Source of the DNA: Bacillus sp. BA3
GTDB taxonomy: Bacteria > Bacillota > Bacilli > Bacillales > DSM-1321
NCBI GenBank assembly: GCA_002835675.1
Contig: PIZR01000004.1
Location: 211,381 to 275,380 of the forward strand
Length of the DNA stretch: 64,000 bases
Reading direction: 5' to 3'
Part shown: positions 45,342 through 54,428 of the stretch, piece after piece
Layout: each line of letters opens with the position of its first letter
How positions within the stretch are numbered: the first letter of the stretch is position 1
The notes under the pieces: model-generated
What the model was told of the DNA's origin: nothing
Databases searched by the model: none
What the model saw: only the letters and a program-made list of their open reading frames with translations
Translations under genes and position numbers: made by a program

Positions 45342-46622
45342 TTATCTCATCTCCACAACTAAACGAATTGGATTTTCCAGCAATTCCTTAATTCTATTGG
45401 TAAAATGCACCGCTGTTACCCCATCAATCAAACGATGGTCGAAAGAAAGTGACATATTCATCATTAAACGGATAACACCTTCCAAATCGCGAACGACCAT
45501 GCGATGTTCCATTTTATGCAAAGCTAATATGGCCGCTTCCGGATAGTTAATGATCGGGGTCGCGTGCATCCCTCCGATCGGTCCTACATTGCTGATGGTA
45601 AATGTACTGCCTGTGATTTGATCTATGTTCAGCTTCCCTTCACGGGCTTGGGCTGCCAATCGCTTGATTTCATCAGCCAGTTGGAAAATGGTTTTTTGAT
45701 CGGCATTTTTTATGACTGGTACAATGAGACCCTCGTTTGTATTCGTCGCAATCCCAATGTGATAATAATTTTTCAGGATGATTTCATTGGTTCTTTCATC
45801 AATTGAAGCGTTTAGTGTTTTGAACTCCTTTAAGGCGATGACAATCGCTTTAACGAAAAATGGCAAAAAAGTCAATTTAATATCCTTATCATCGGAGTAC
45901 TCCTTTAATTGATTTTTAAATTCCTTCAATCGGTCCATTTCCAATTCATCTACATGGGTTACATGAGGAATGGTTGATACCGACTTTACCATATGTTCAG
46001 CGATTTTTTTACGAATGCCTTTAAGCGGAATCCGCTCTTCCCGCTCATTTTCCAAACCTTTTGCCTGGATGGCATCCTTCATCGGGGCCATATCTTGAAC
46101 AATCCTGTCCTCAATCTGTTTGGCTTTTTCCCGTGTACACGAATTATTTTCTTTAAACTGCTTCAAGTCACTTTCGGTAATTCGCCCAGCTGGACCGGAG
46201 CCTTTAACCTTCTCGATATCAATCTTCATTTCCCTCGCCAATTGACGCACGAATGGTGTTGCCAGCGCACGCAATGCCTCATGATGCTGTTTAGTCGTAA
46301 TATGCTCTGCATTCACTTTTACATCGCCAGATTGCACGGCATGGTTTTCTTCTTCAATAATGACTGTATCCGGAACTGACATATCGTTCTCTTCCTGAAT
46401 TGTGAATATTGTGGTTCCCACTTCCACGATATCCCCTTCGGAAAAAAATATCTTCTTGACCACTCCCGCTGCGGGAGCAGTCAATTCAGCATTGACTTTA
46501 TCCGTTTGCACCTCAACAATGGGTTGATCCTGTTTTACTGCATCCCCCTCTTTGATGAGCCATTGGATAATTTCCCCTTCATGCATCCCTTCCCCTACAT
46601 CAGGAAGTTTAAATTCCATCAT
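45342..46622 (-). CDS. 2-oxoacid dehydrogenase E2, dihydrolipoyl acyltransferase
   Basis: A 426-residue core subunit. One lipoyl domain (lipoyl Lys in QTDKVNAEL, residue about 43), a peripheral subunit-binding domain (ATPFVRQLAREMKIDIEKVK), a charged linker and the catalytic domain with HRLIDGVTAV (active-site His). A weak hairpin sits after the E3 gene. Acyl group not assignable. AAGGAGG, 6-7 nt before ATG. Confidence 0.92.
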   Translation of the reverse strand: MMEFKLPDVGEGMHEGEIIQWLIKEGDAVKQDQPIVEVQTDKVNAELTAPAAGVVKKIFFSEGDIVEVGTTIFTIQEENDMSVPDTVIIEEENHAVQSGDVKVNAEHITTKQHHEALRALATPFVRQLAREMKIDIEKVKGSGPAGRITESDLKQFKENNSCTREKAKQIEDRIVQDMAPMKDAIQAKGLENEREERIPLKGIRKKIAEHMVKSVSTIPHVTHVDELEMDRLKEFKNQLKEYSDDKDIKLTFLPFFVKAIVIALKEFKTLNASIDERTNEIILKNYYHIGIATNTNEGLIVPVIKNADQKTIFQLADEIKRLAAQAREGKLNIDQITGSTFTISNVGPIGGMHATPIINYPEAAILALHKMEHRMVVRDLEGVIRLMMNMSLSFDHRLIDGVTAVHFTNRIKELLENPIRLVVEMR

Positions 46623-46651
46623 GCGTCATCCTCCTTCTCCCTTAATCACAA

Positions 46652-47635
46652 TTAAAATGATATCGTTTCGACTATTCCTTGTTTTACACGGTCAACAGTC
46701 GGTAAATAATGATCTTCTATTGTAAACGGCGGAACCGGAACATCAAATCCAGTTACACGCTTAATCGGCGCTTTCAGGTAAATAAGAGCTTCATCATTAA
46801 TGATGGAGATGATCTCCGCACCTAATCCGGCAGTCTTATGGGCTTCATGGACGATTAATGCACGACCTGTCTTTTTAATGGATTGCACGATCGTATCCCT
46901 ATCCAGGGGGTATAAAGTTCTAAGATCGACCACTTCACATTTCCAGCCTTTTTCCGCTTCAATCTTTTTCGCGGCATTCAATGCCTCCCTTAACATGGCC
47001 CCCCATGCAAAAATGGTCAGGTCGCTTCCCTCCTGGACCACTTTTGCTTGACCGATGGGTATTCGGTACATTTCGTCGGGAACTTCTTCCTTAAAGGCCC
47101 GATACAATTTAGTCGGTTCCAAAAAAATCACCGGATCTGGATCTTCGAGCGCTGAAATGAGCAGCCCTTTTGCGTCATATGGATTACTGGGTGCAACCAC
47201 CTTTAAACCCGGAGTATGGGCAAAGAAGGTTTCGACACTTTCGGAATGAAGTTCAGGACCCCTGATTCCGGCACCATATGGAGTACGGATTACGAGGGGC
47301 ACCCCAAATTGCCCACGAGTACGATACCTCATACGGGCAGCATGGGAAACGAGTTGCTCGAATCCAGGATAAATAAAGGCGAGAAACTGGATCTCCACTA
47401 TGGGCAGCATTCCGTTAAGGGCTAAACCAATGGCAGAGCCGATGATTCCAGATTCAGCTAATGGCGTATCGACAACTCGATCTTTTCCATACTTCTCATA
47501 AAGCCCTTCCGTTGACCGAAAAACCCCGCCATTAACTCCAATATCCTCACCCAAGATCATCACGCGATCATCATGACCCAGCATTTGGTCCAGCGCTTCC
47601 GTAATAGCCTGGAGCATCGTTAAATTTTTGCCCAT
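46652..47635 (-). CDS. 2-oxoacid dehydrogenase E1 beta
   Basis: A 327-residue subunit with transketolase-like fold (LGEDIGVNGGVFRSTEGL, RYRTRGQFGVPLVIRTPYG, GAGIRGPELHSESVE). ATG overlaps the E1 alpha stop by one base (TAATG), with GGAAGGCGGG upstream. The Tyr/His-rich core fits the E1 beta of PDH/BKD complexes; closer to PDH type by eye. Confidence 0.92.
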   Translation of the reverse strand: MGKNLTMLQAITEALDQMLGHDDRVMILGEDIGVNGGVFRSTEGLYEKYGKDRVVDTPLAESGIIGSAIGLALNGMLPIVEIQFLAFIYPGFEQLVSHAARMRYRTRGQFGVPLVIRTPYGAGIRGPELHSESVETFFAHTPGLKVVAPSNPYDAKGLLISALEDPDPVIFLEPTKLYRAFKEEVPDEMYRIPIGQAKVVQEGSDLTIFAWGAMLREALNAAKKIEAEKGWKCEVVDLRTLYPLDRDTIVQSIKKTGRALIVHEAHKTAGLGAEIISIINDEALIYLKAPIKRVTGFDVPVPPFTIEDHYLPTVDRVKQGIVETISF

Positions 47636-48747
47636 TATTTCTTCCCGCCTTTCCTTAAGATTTGATTCAATTCCTGCTTCTGTTCCTTTAGATGCCATGA
47701 CTCCTTTGCATATACATGGTTAAACATTTCGAGCGGGTCGGATTTTGGATACCCTTCTGCTCTTTGCAGGTGAGCATCGATCAGTTCGTTGAATTGTTTT
47801 ATCACCAATTCCTCCTGCTCTTCATTCCAGTGACCCTCTTTATCCAAATACTTTCTAAGACGTGTTATGGGATCGCGGTTTTCCCTCCAGAACGTTGAAA
47901 TTTCGTCCTGATCGCGATATATGTTCGGATTGTCTGCAGTAGTATGGGCGCCATAGCGAAAGGTAATGGCTTCAATCAATGTAGGCCCTTCCCCTTTTAG
48001 CGCTCTTTCGACAGCTTCCTTTACAGTCAGCCATACTGCAAAAATATCATTTCCATCCACCCGCACCCCATGGATGTCATAAGCAGCAGCCCGCTGGGAT
48101 ATCGTTTTGGATGCCGATTGCTTTTCAAAAGGTACACTGATTGCGTAGCCATTATTTTGGCAGAAAAAGATTGTCGGGGTTTTATAAACGCCAGCAAAAT
48201 TCAGTGCCTCATGAAAGTCCCCTTCTGAAGTGGCACCATCACCAAAATAAGCAATGCTAACATTCTGTTCGCCTTTAAGCTTACTTGCCCAAGCCGTACC
48301 AACTGCATGAACCATTTGAGTGGCAATGGGAACACTTGGAGGCATAATCCTTTTTCCTTCTGGACAAATTGAGCCGTCAAAATGTGCCATCCAGTATAGG
48401 AAGACACGGTATAATTCCTGACCATGAATGATTGCAGCTCCATGATCACGGTATGTGGGAAACATCCAATCCCCTGCCGACAATGCTAAAGCGCTTCCTA
48501 CCTGTGATGCTTCCTGTCCTTCGAATGGTGCATATGTCCCAATCCTGCCTTGGCGCTGAAGATTAATTGATTTTCGGTCAAATGTTCTGAGCAGGAGCAT
48601 GCTCTCATACATCTTTAACATAAGTGATTTATCGATTTTTCCATCAATCGTTTCAATGATTTCCCCTTCAGGAATCAATACACGAAACATTTCCGGCTCA
48701 GTTCCATCTGAATGCGCTTTCATTATTGGGTTTCCCGTCTTTTCCAT
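47635..48747 (-). CDS. 2-oxoacid dehydrogenase E1 alpha (PdhA type)
   Basis: A 370-residue TPP-dependent subunit. The TPP-binding motif is FGDGATSEGDFHEALNFAG with NNGYAIS; the phosphorylation-loop-like region YGAHTTADNP is present. Its length and N-terminal tail (RVLIPEGEI) are like PdhA, longer than B. subtilis BkdAA. ATG at 48747, 7 nt after AAGGGGAG; the open frame starts further upstream. First gene of the E1a-E1b-E2-E3 operon. Substrate may be pyruvate or a branched/aromatic 2-oxoacid. Confidence 0.9.
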   Translation of the reverse strand: MEKTGNPIMKAHSDGTEPEMFRVLIPEGEIIETIDGKIDKSLMLKMYESMLLLRTFDRKSINLQRQGRIGTYAPFEGQEASQVGSALALSAGDWMFPTYRDHGAAIIHGQELYRVFLYWMAHFDGSICPEGKRIMPPSVPIATQMVHAVGTAWASKLKGEQNVSIAYFGDGATSEGDFHEALNFAGVYKTPTIFFCQNNGYAISVPFEKQSASKTISQRAAAYDIHGVRVDGNDIFAVWLTVKEAVERALKGEGPTLIEAITFRYGAHTTADNPNIYRDQDEISTFWRENRDPITRLRKYLDKEGHWNEEQEELVIKQFNELIDAHLQRAEGYPKSDPLEMFNHVYAKESWHLKEQKQELNQILRKGGKK

Positions 48748-49084
48748 TTCATTTCTCCCCTTAAGATAGATTTGATTCGCAAACTTACCAAGGTTTTGAA
48801 CAGTCATGAAATAACAGCCCAAAATGTTTTATTGGTCTCTATGTCTGTGATTAAATGCTGTTTCATAAAATACATTTCCTTATATAAAAGGATAATACAT
48901 CCAAGTTTTTAATAATATGTTAAATAGAATGAATTTTTCGTATATTGCCTTTATTTAGAATATGTTTTCTGATACTTCACCTTCATTTTGAAAATGAGAA
49001 CATTCAATGGGTAAATTTCATTTATTATCTACAAATTGTGATATGCTCGATTTATTCACGACCTCATCCAAAAAGTATCCAGCA

Positions 49085-49118
49085 CAAAAAAAGACCCATT
49101 ATATAATTAAGGGTCTTA
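49085..49118 (-). terminator. Terminator, probably for iadA
   Basis: AAGACCC/GGGTCTT stem; on the minus strand followed by seven T. It lies 490 bp beyond the iadA stop. Confidence 0.7.
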
Positions 49119-49367
49119 GACTGTATACAAACTCCAAGGAAAAATCCAGTTGCATACGTTTTTTTCTAATGGAATATTCCAGTTGATTTCTGAAATCCAA
49201 TGAGGATTATAGTAAAAAAGATGAAAGATAATCGAGTTTACTTTTTAATCTTGGTTCAGGTCGAGAAATCCGAAACTCCTTTTGTCAAAAAAAAATTGAT
49301 GGAGCCGCCAGACTCTAGACGAATTGGAGAAGGGCCAGTTTCCATACAATATTTCTTAAAAAAGAAG

Positions 49368-49494
49368 TTCCAGTTGATTGGAGCGGGTGTTCGAGACTCC
49401 TGCGGGAAAAAGCTCGTCGAGGGAGACCCCGTAGGCGAGCGCCGAGAAGGATCCCGGACCGCCCGCGGTAAGTGAGTGCCTGGAGTGGAAATCA
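49368..49494. repeat. Bacillaceae-type dispersed intergenic repeat
   Basis: A ~125-bp GC-rich segment running from TTCCAGTTGATTGGAGCGGG through GAGACTCCTGCGGGAAAA, GGGAGACCCCGTAGGCGAGC and GGACCGCCCGCGG to GCCTGGAGTGGAAATCA. I recognise this as a repeat found many times in Bacillus-type genomes. Its GC content stands out from the AT-rich flanks. No transposase inside. Confidence 0.8.
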
Positions 49495-49606
49495 TTACAC
49501 ATTCCCTCTTTCAGGAATCCGAAATTAGATCAATGTTACCCCTTTTTGCAATTCAGGATAAATGGGGTAGAACTCGCACCGAAATAGCACCCAAAATTAG
49601 AAAGAT

Positions 49607-50782
49607 CTATTTTTCAAATGTTCCTTTCACGACTGCTTCACCATCCTTGACCATGATTTGCCCCATCGCGATAACACTATTTATTTCTAAAGTTTGTTTC
49701 TTCATTATGATGATATCGGCGTCCTTACCTACCGCAAGCTGACCCTTTGCAGAAAGTTTTAAAATGTTTGCCGGGTTTGCCGTCGCAACTCGTATGGCAT
49801 CGGCAATTGTCACTCCATCCTCGAGGACCGCATCGACAACACAATCATATAAGGACATGCATGTACCAATGTTCAAACCACGCAGGTTGCCGCTTCCATC
49901 GAAGTCAGGCAGGCTGGCTTGTCCATCTGAAGTTATGGTAATCTGCCCGATTTCAACACCTTCTTCCAGTGCCCTTTTTATTGCTGTACTTGCTTTGACC
50001 TCCCCTTCTTCAAGGAACTTCTCGATCGTACTTGTCGTAAAATCGATATACCCCCCTTTTTTTGCATATTCCACCCCTGCATTGAATAAATGCGGATTTC
50101 GGTTTATATGTGTAGGATAGAACTGAGTGATCGGTATTTCCGTTGTCTCGACAACTTCCTCAATTACATGCAAATGATCTAGACTGTCCCCGACATGAAT
50201 GTTGACGATACCGCATTTCCCGGACAGCAGACCTCCATTACGCGCCTGAGAGGCCAGTTTAGCCAGCTCAGCTGCAGTCGGCTGCGAGGAACGATGATCG
50301 GCAATGGCTATCTCGCCAACACCGATAATTTTATCCACAAGAATCAAATCATCTTCGATCTTACCTGTTAACGTCTTGACTGGAACTTGATAGGAACCAG
50401 TCTGAACGAAGCAGCTAATTCCCTCTTCTTCAAGCGCTCTCGCTTTAGCAAGCAGTGCGGGCATCGTCCTTGTCGTTCCATCTGTTCCGATGACCCCTAC
50501 CAATGTCGTTATACCCGCTAAAGTGGCATCTGTTAATTGGATTTCAGGAGTCCTCGTTTTAAAGCCGCCTTCCCCGCCTCCGCCGATAATATGTACGTGA
50601 CCATCTATAAAACCCGGAGCCACAATTTGGCCATCCGCATCAATCACCTCCAATTCAACGAAATTGTCAGGTACCTCAATCTTGTCCTCGATGAATCCAA
50701 TTTGCTTCCCAACCAAGAGGATATCTTTTTGGCCCATATATTCCGGACCATATAGCTCCCCATTTTTAATAAGTGTGAGCAT
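49607..50782 (-). CDS. iadA: Beta-aspartyl (isoaspartyl) dipeptidase
   Basis: A 391-residue amidohydrolase that splits isoaspartyl dipeptides formed by protein ageing. The binuclear-metal HxH is in PGFIDGHVHIIGGGGEGG (about residue 60); GVGEIAIADHRSSQPT, NIHVGDS (His) and TPTHINRN-like YPTHINRNP (His), and the late DGQASLPDFD (Asp) follow the IadA pattern. Ribosome-binding site AAGGAGA directly before ATG. Terminator 490 bp downstream. Confidence 0.9.
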   Translation of the reverse strand: MLTLIKNGELYGPEYMGQKDILLVGKQIGFIEDKIEVPDNFVELEVIDADGQIVAPGFIDGHVHIIGGGGEGGFKTRTPEIQLTDATLAGITTLVGVIGTDGTTRTMPALLAKARALEEEGISCFVQTGSYQVPVKTLTGKIEDDLILVDKIIGVGEIAIADHRSSQPTAAELAKLASQARNGGLLSGKCGIVNIHVGDSLDHLHVIEEVVETTEIPITQFYPTHINRNPHLFNAGVEYAKKGGYIDFTTSTIEKFLEEGEVKASTAIKRALEEGVEIGQITITSDGQASLPDFDGSGNLRGLNIGTCMSLYDCVVDAVLEDGVTIADAIRVATANPANILKLSAKGQLAVGKDADIIIMKKQTLEINSVIAMGQIMVKDGEAVVKGTFEK

Positions 50783-50976
50783 TCTCCTTCTCCCTTCAAA
50801 AAATACAAATTTTCAAATAGGTTTCAAAATCTTTTACCCGGGTAAATATACAACATGACCAGCTAACAATTACATAAAAAAGACCAAACATACTTGTTCA
50901 TTTTTTAAAAGTTGTAGCCGAATTGACATCTTGATTATGCTTTTCCAAAAGTATAAAAACAAAAGGAGCAAACGAC

Positions 50977-51285
50977 ATGAATAAAGTGATTTCTTCTGAC
51001 ATTAAAACAAATAAAAGATTATCCATGCGACAAATCATGAACCTATATCAAGTTACAAAAGAATTTAAAGGGAATATATATTTTATCTGCAACCATAAAT
51101 TGGTCGATGCCAAGAAACTTTCGACTTTCGTATCCTTTGTGCTCATTCTTCAAGAGTGTGCAACCATGAAAGTCATCCTTGAAGGCGAGAATGTACATGC
51201 CATGCTAGAAAAAGTACAGGCTATTTGTAAAGAAAATGATGAAAGTTCATTCGGTTTCCAACCGAACCAAACCGTTAATATTTAA
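50977..51285 (+). CDS. HPr-fold protein without the phosphorylation sites
   Basis: A 102-residue protein whose centre (FKGNIYFICNHKLVDAKKL then FVSFVLILQECATMKVILEG) aligns by eye with the HPr fold. The active His of HPr (in the HARPA segment) would fall in RLSMRQI and the regulatory Ser at KSIMG is Lys in DAKKLST, so PTS phosphotransfer seems impossible. AAAAGGAGC, 8 nt before ATG. Function unknown, perhaps regulatory. Confidence 0.65.
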   Translation: MNKVISSDIKTNKRLSMRQIMNLYQVTKEFKGNIYFICNHKLVDAKKLSTFVSFVLILQECATMKVILEGENVHAMLEKVQAICKENDESSFGFQPNQTVNI

Positions 51286-51321
51286 ATGATTCCGACTACG
51301 TTATGAAGAGGGTGTATAAAA

Positions 51322-51390
51322 ATGAGAACCATTTTAATGGTGATAGGCGCAATTGTCGTAATCGGCATAATAGCAAATCTAATTTTTTAA
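51322..51390 (+). CDS. 22-residue hydrophobic membrane peptide
   Basis: MRTILMVIGAIVVIGIIANL + two residues: one transmembrane segment after a single Arg. GAGGGTG 8-9 nt before ATG, 36 nt behind the HPr-like gene and just before a terminator. Probably a real small membrane protein, co-transcribed with that gene. Function unknown. Confidence 0.6.
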   Translation: MRTILMVIGAIVVIGIIANLIF

Positions 51391-51400
51391 AATAAATGAA

Positions 51401-51442
51401 GAACTGTAGCCAAACGCTAGTTTGCCTGCAGTTTTTTTATTT
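51401..51442 (+). terminator. Terminator of the HPr-like unit
   Basis: AACTGTAGCCAAA pairs with TTTGCCTGCAGTT (one mismatch, G-U pairs) followed by TTTTTTATTTT. Confidence 0.8.
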
Positions 51443-51489
51443 TAAAAACGTTCCAGTTGATTTCATCCTGAGCTTTTTTGGGCGGTTCA

Positions 51490-51992
51490 CAGATTTATTC
51501 GGCCTTACCCGCTCTTTATTCGACCCTTCTCGGATTTATTCGACCTTACCCGTTCCTTATTCGACCCTTCTCGGATTTATTCGACCTTACCCGCTCTTTA
51601 TTCGGCCGTTCTCGGATTTATTCGGCCTTACCCTCTCTTTATTCGACCGTTCACAGATTTATTCGACCTTACCCGCTCTTTATTCGACCCTTCTCGGATT
51701 TATTCGACCTTACCCGTTTTTTATTCGGCCCTTCTCGGATTTATTCGACCTTACCCGTTTTTTTATTCGGCCCTTCTCGGATTTATTCGGCCTTACCCGC
51801 TCTTTATTCGACCCTTCTCGGATTTATTCGACCTTACACTCTCTTTATTCGACCCTTCTCGGATTTATTCGACCCTACCCGTTCCTTATTCGACCGTTCA
51901 CAGATTTATTCGACCTTACACGCTCTTTATTCGACCGTTCTCGGATTTATTCGACCTTACCAGCTCTTTATTCGGCCGTTCACGGATTATTC
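51490..51992. repeat. 41-bp tandem repeat array, 12 copies
   Basis: About twelve copies of a 41-bp unit (one copy 42 bp) near 'CGGATTTATTCGACCTTACC' + 'CGCTCTTTATTCGACCCTTCT', ending in a partial copy. Each unit is two half-units of 20-21 bp sharing TTATTCGACC, so the primary period is about 20.5. Because 41 is not a multiple of 3, three frames are cycled and two stay open (220 and 187 codons), giving repeat peptides that I do not count as genes. Preceded by TTCCAGTTGATT at 51451. Confidence 0.93.
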
Positions 51993-52033
51993 AGACTCCG
52001 GAGCCACGTATTATATCCGCTCCCTTTCGTCGA

Positions 52034-52071
52034 CAAACTGAGACTGTCAAATGATTGACAGTCTCAGTTTG
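52034..52071. terminator. Bidirectional terminator
   Basis: Perfect 17-bp inverted repeat (AACTGAGACTGTCAA with complement) and short ATGA loop, T-rich on both sides. Ends the PBP gene on the minus strand. Confidence 0.95.
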
Positions 52072-52102
52072 TTAATTTTATTTAAACTCCCTTACCTGAG
52101 AA

Positions 52103-54100
52103 TCACCATGGAACCTCCCAGTCCCTCCATTTATTCAAACCTTCCCTAATCTCATTTCCTTTATCAATCCAATATTGTCTCCTTTTGTCCTCTTCTTCCT
52201 TCTCCTGTTGCTCAGCTATATGTGCCTGCTGTTCAGCTATTAGCGGTCCGATATCCTGAGCTTTAAAAGATTGAGCCGCTTGATTCTGTAATGCTTGCGC
52301 CATTATTTTTTGGAAGATGAGTGCACTTCCCTGACTGCTGTGTGTCGTTAGATAATGATTTTCGTCGGTCTTATCATATCCAGCCCATACAGCACCGACC
52401 AGCGAAGGTGAATAACCGATGAACCATTGATCTTTAACCCCTGATATTCCTTCGATGGGAACTTGTGTGGATCCTGTTTTACCTGCTATTTCATAACCTG
52501 ATACTGCGGCGTTTTTCGCTGTGCCATATTCCACTGTTCCAAGCAGCATGGCATTCATTTTATCGACGGCGCCTACTGAGGTCACTTTGGTGCTCTTCTC
52601 TTTCCAGGCGGCAACCTCTTTTCCATCGGCATTTTCTATTCTTACAATGGCATGGGTCTCCATCCGTTCCCCTTCGTTGGCAAAAGCTGAAAAGGCTCCT
52701 GCCATCTGCAGCGGGGAAACACCTTTTTTCATCCCTCCTAAAGCGATCGACAGGTTTCGATCATCCTTTTCATATGGAATTCCAAACCGCTTAAGTGAAT
52801 CAAGCCCCTTATCGATGCCAATCTCATTCAATAGCCAAACCGTCGGTACATTCAAGGAATTCATCACCGCTTCATACATGGGGACTTCTCCTTTATATTC
52901 ACCGCTCAGGTTTGTTGGCTCATATTCACCGAAGCTCATTTTTTCATCCTTTAAAGGGTCAGTGATATCATATCCCTCTTCAACAGCTGGCGTGTAAACG
53001 ACAAGCGGTTTAATGGATGATCCAGGAGACCTTGTCAGCTGGGTGGCCCGATTATATCCCATGAATTGATGTTCACCTCTCCCGCCGACAAGTGCTTTTA
53101 TGCCGCCGGTTTCAGGATCAAGGAGGACAGACCCGCTTTGAACCAGTTCTTCTGTACTCGTTCCAGCTGGAAAATTGGCTGCATTCTCATACACGGTTTC
53201 TGTAGCCTTTTGCATGGATTGGTCCAGAGTCGTGTAAATTTTATAGCCCTTTGAAAGCAGCTCCTCAAGCTTTATTCCATATTTACTCGATGCTTCCGAT
53301 AAAACATGATCGACATAATAGGGATATTTACCTCTTAATGGATCGGTTTCCTTCTCCCCCCTAAGAAGTGTCACCGCATCTTTTTTTGCAGCTGCTTCTT
53401 CATCTTTCGTTAAATAACCATGTTCCGCCATTCTCGAAAGAACCAAATCGCGCCGCTTCACTGCCCCGTCTAAATTCTTGTATGGATCAAGTTTGGATGG
53501 CAAGTTAATGACTCCCGCCAGCAATGCGCCCTCGGCAACGGTCAATTCAGAGACCTCTTTGGAAAAATAAATATTTGCAGCCTTTTTGATTCCCCATGCC
53601 CCATGGCCAAAATAAACTTGATTCAAATACATTTCCAGTATTTCATCTTTTGTATACTGATTTTCAACTTCCTGGGCTAGAAAAAACTCTCCTATCTTCC
53701 TCTTCAGTGTTCGATCCGATTCCAGCATCGTGATTTTCACAAGCTGCTGGGTGAGCGTGCTCCCTCCTTCAACAACACTTCCAGCCTTTGCATTTTTAAC
53801 CAAAGCCCGCATAATTCCTTGATAATCTATGCCGTGATGTTCATAAAAACGGTGATCCTCAATGGAAACCACCGCTTGTTTCATATGTTCCGGTATTTCA
53901 TCTATCGCAACACCTTCGGATTTATTTGCCGTGATCGTACTGGCAAGATTCCCATCCAAATCATAGATCCCGGTCGGTTGCTGAAGCTTATTTTCAAGAT
54001 GACTTATATCAGCACCCTGCCTGAAATATAACAGTGAACCGGCGCCTAAAACCACAATCACCAATATTATAATTAGACCTAACTTCACTAACCCTCTCAT
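52103..54100 (-). CDS. Class A bifunctional penicillin-binding protein
   Basis: A 665-residue enzyme that polymerises and cross-links peptidoglycan. One N-terminal membrane anchor (residues 5-27); glycosyltransferase domain GT51 with the catalytic Glu in SIEDHRFYEHHG and GGSTLTQQLVK; transpeptidase domain with SxxK (SPGSSIKPL), SLN (MNSLNVP) and KTG (AGKTGST). The hydrophilic Glu/Lys-rich tail after the catalytic domain is unusual. Resembles PbpG/PbpF of B. subtilis (sporulation or secondary class A PBPs). The start MRGLVK at 54100 with GGGGGT close upstream is preferred; the open frame goes 37 codons further with poor signals. Confidence 0.88.
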   Translation of the reverse strand: MRGLVKLGLIIILVIVVLGAGSLLYFRQGADISHLENKLQQPTGIYDLDGNLASTITANKSEGVAIDEIPEHMKQAVVSIEDHRFYEHHGIDYQGIMRALVKNAKAGSVVEGGSTLTQQLVKITMLESDRTLKRKIGEFFLAQEVENQYTKDEILEMYLNQVYFGHGAWGIKKAANIYFSKEVSELTVAEGALLAGVINLPSKLDPYKNLDGAVKRRDLVLSRMAEHGYLTKDEEAAAKKDAVTLLRGEKETDPLRGKYPYYVDHVLSEASSKYGIKLEELLSKGYKIYTTLDQSMQKATETVYENAANFPAGTSTEELVQSGSVLLDPETGGIKALVGGRGEHQFMGYNRATQLTRSPGSSIKPLVVYTPAVEEGYDITDPLKDEKMSFGEYEPTNLSGEYKGEVPMYEAVMNSLNVPTVWLLNEIGIDKGLDSLKRFGIPYEKDDRNLSIALGGMKKGVSPLQMAGAFSAFANEGERMETHAIVRIENADGKEVAAWKEKSTKVTSVGAVDKMNAMLLGTVEYGTAKNAAVSGYEIAGKTGSTQVPIEGISGVKDQWFIGYSPSLVGAVWAGYDKTDENHYLTTHSSQGSALIFQKIMAQALQNQAAQSFKAQDIGPLIAEQQAHIAEQQEKEEEDKRRQYWIDKGNEIREGLNKWRDWEVPW

Positions 54101-54428
54101 TTGTACCCCCATTTTCCCATCTGCGACATGTTTCATTAAAAATATTTTACCCTTTTTATTAAAGATAACTCGTCGATTGAATAAAAGGCCGAAGCTAGGC
54201 GCCCTTTTCATGTGGCACTATACTCGGATATCGGCACCCTTGATGATATTTCTTCATCGTCTGAGCATGACAACTTACTTAAGGACCAGATTTCATCCTA
54301 CCATTTTAACTATGCTCGTATCTATCCTTTACCCGTAAATGGCAGTCTATATACAGATTAAAGGCGTGAAGCCATTTAAAAGTGGGTATAACACCTTTAA
54401 GGTCTTAAAAAGGGGAGAGATGATATTA
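54101..54428. other. Divergent region between the class A PBP and USP genes
   Basis: About 330 bp. It holds both promoters. I saw no clear hairpin or operator. Confidence 0.35.

Larger units (their letters stand above)
48748..49606. other. Long intergenic region with terminator and repeats
   Basis: About 860 bp without a gene. It holds the promoter of the dehydrogenase operon (not identified; I saw no clear -24/-12 SigL site), a terminator of the leftward iadA gene and one copy of a dispersed repeat. The open frame at 49200-49475 is in the repeat and is not called. Confidence 0.6.

Noticed and set aside
43917-48747. Naming the operon bkd or aco
   Set aside because: E1 alpha is PdhA-like in length and N-terminus, and no bkdR, buk, ptb or acoR gene is beside it. 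Substrate stays open.
49200-49495. Open frames on both strands at the dispersed repeat
   Set aside because: Frames are due to the GC-rich repeat; no start signals.
51490-51992. CRISPR array
   Set aside because: The units are direct, head-to-tail and without unique spacers; no cas gene is present.
51396-52058. Long open frames of 220 and 187 codons
   Set aside because: They only translate the 41-bp tandem array, in two frames at once, without a ribosome-binding site.
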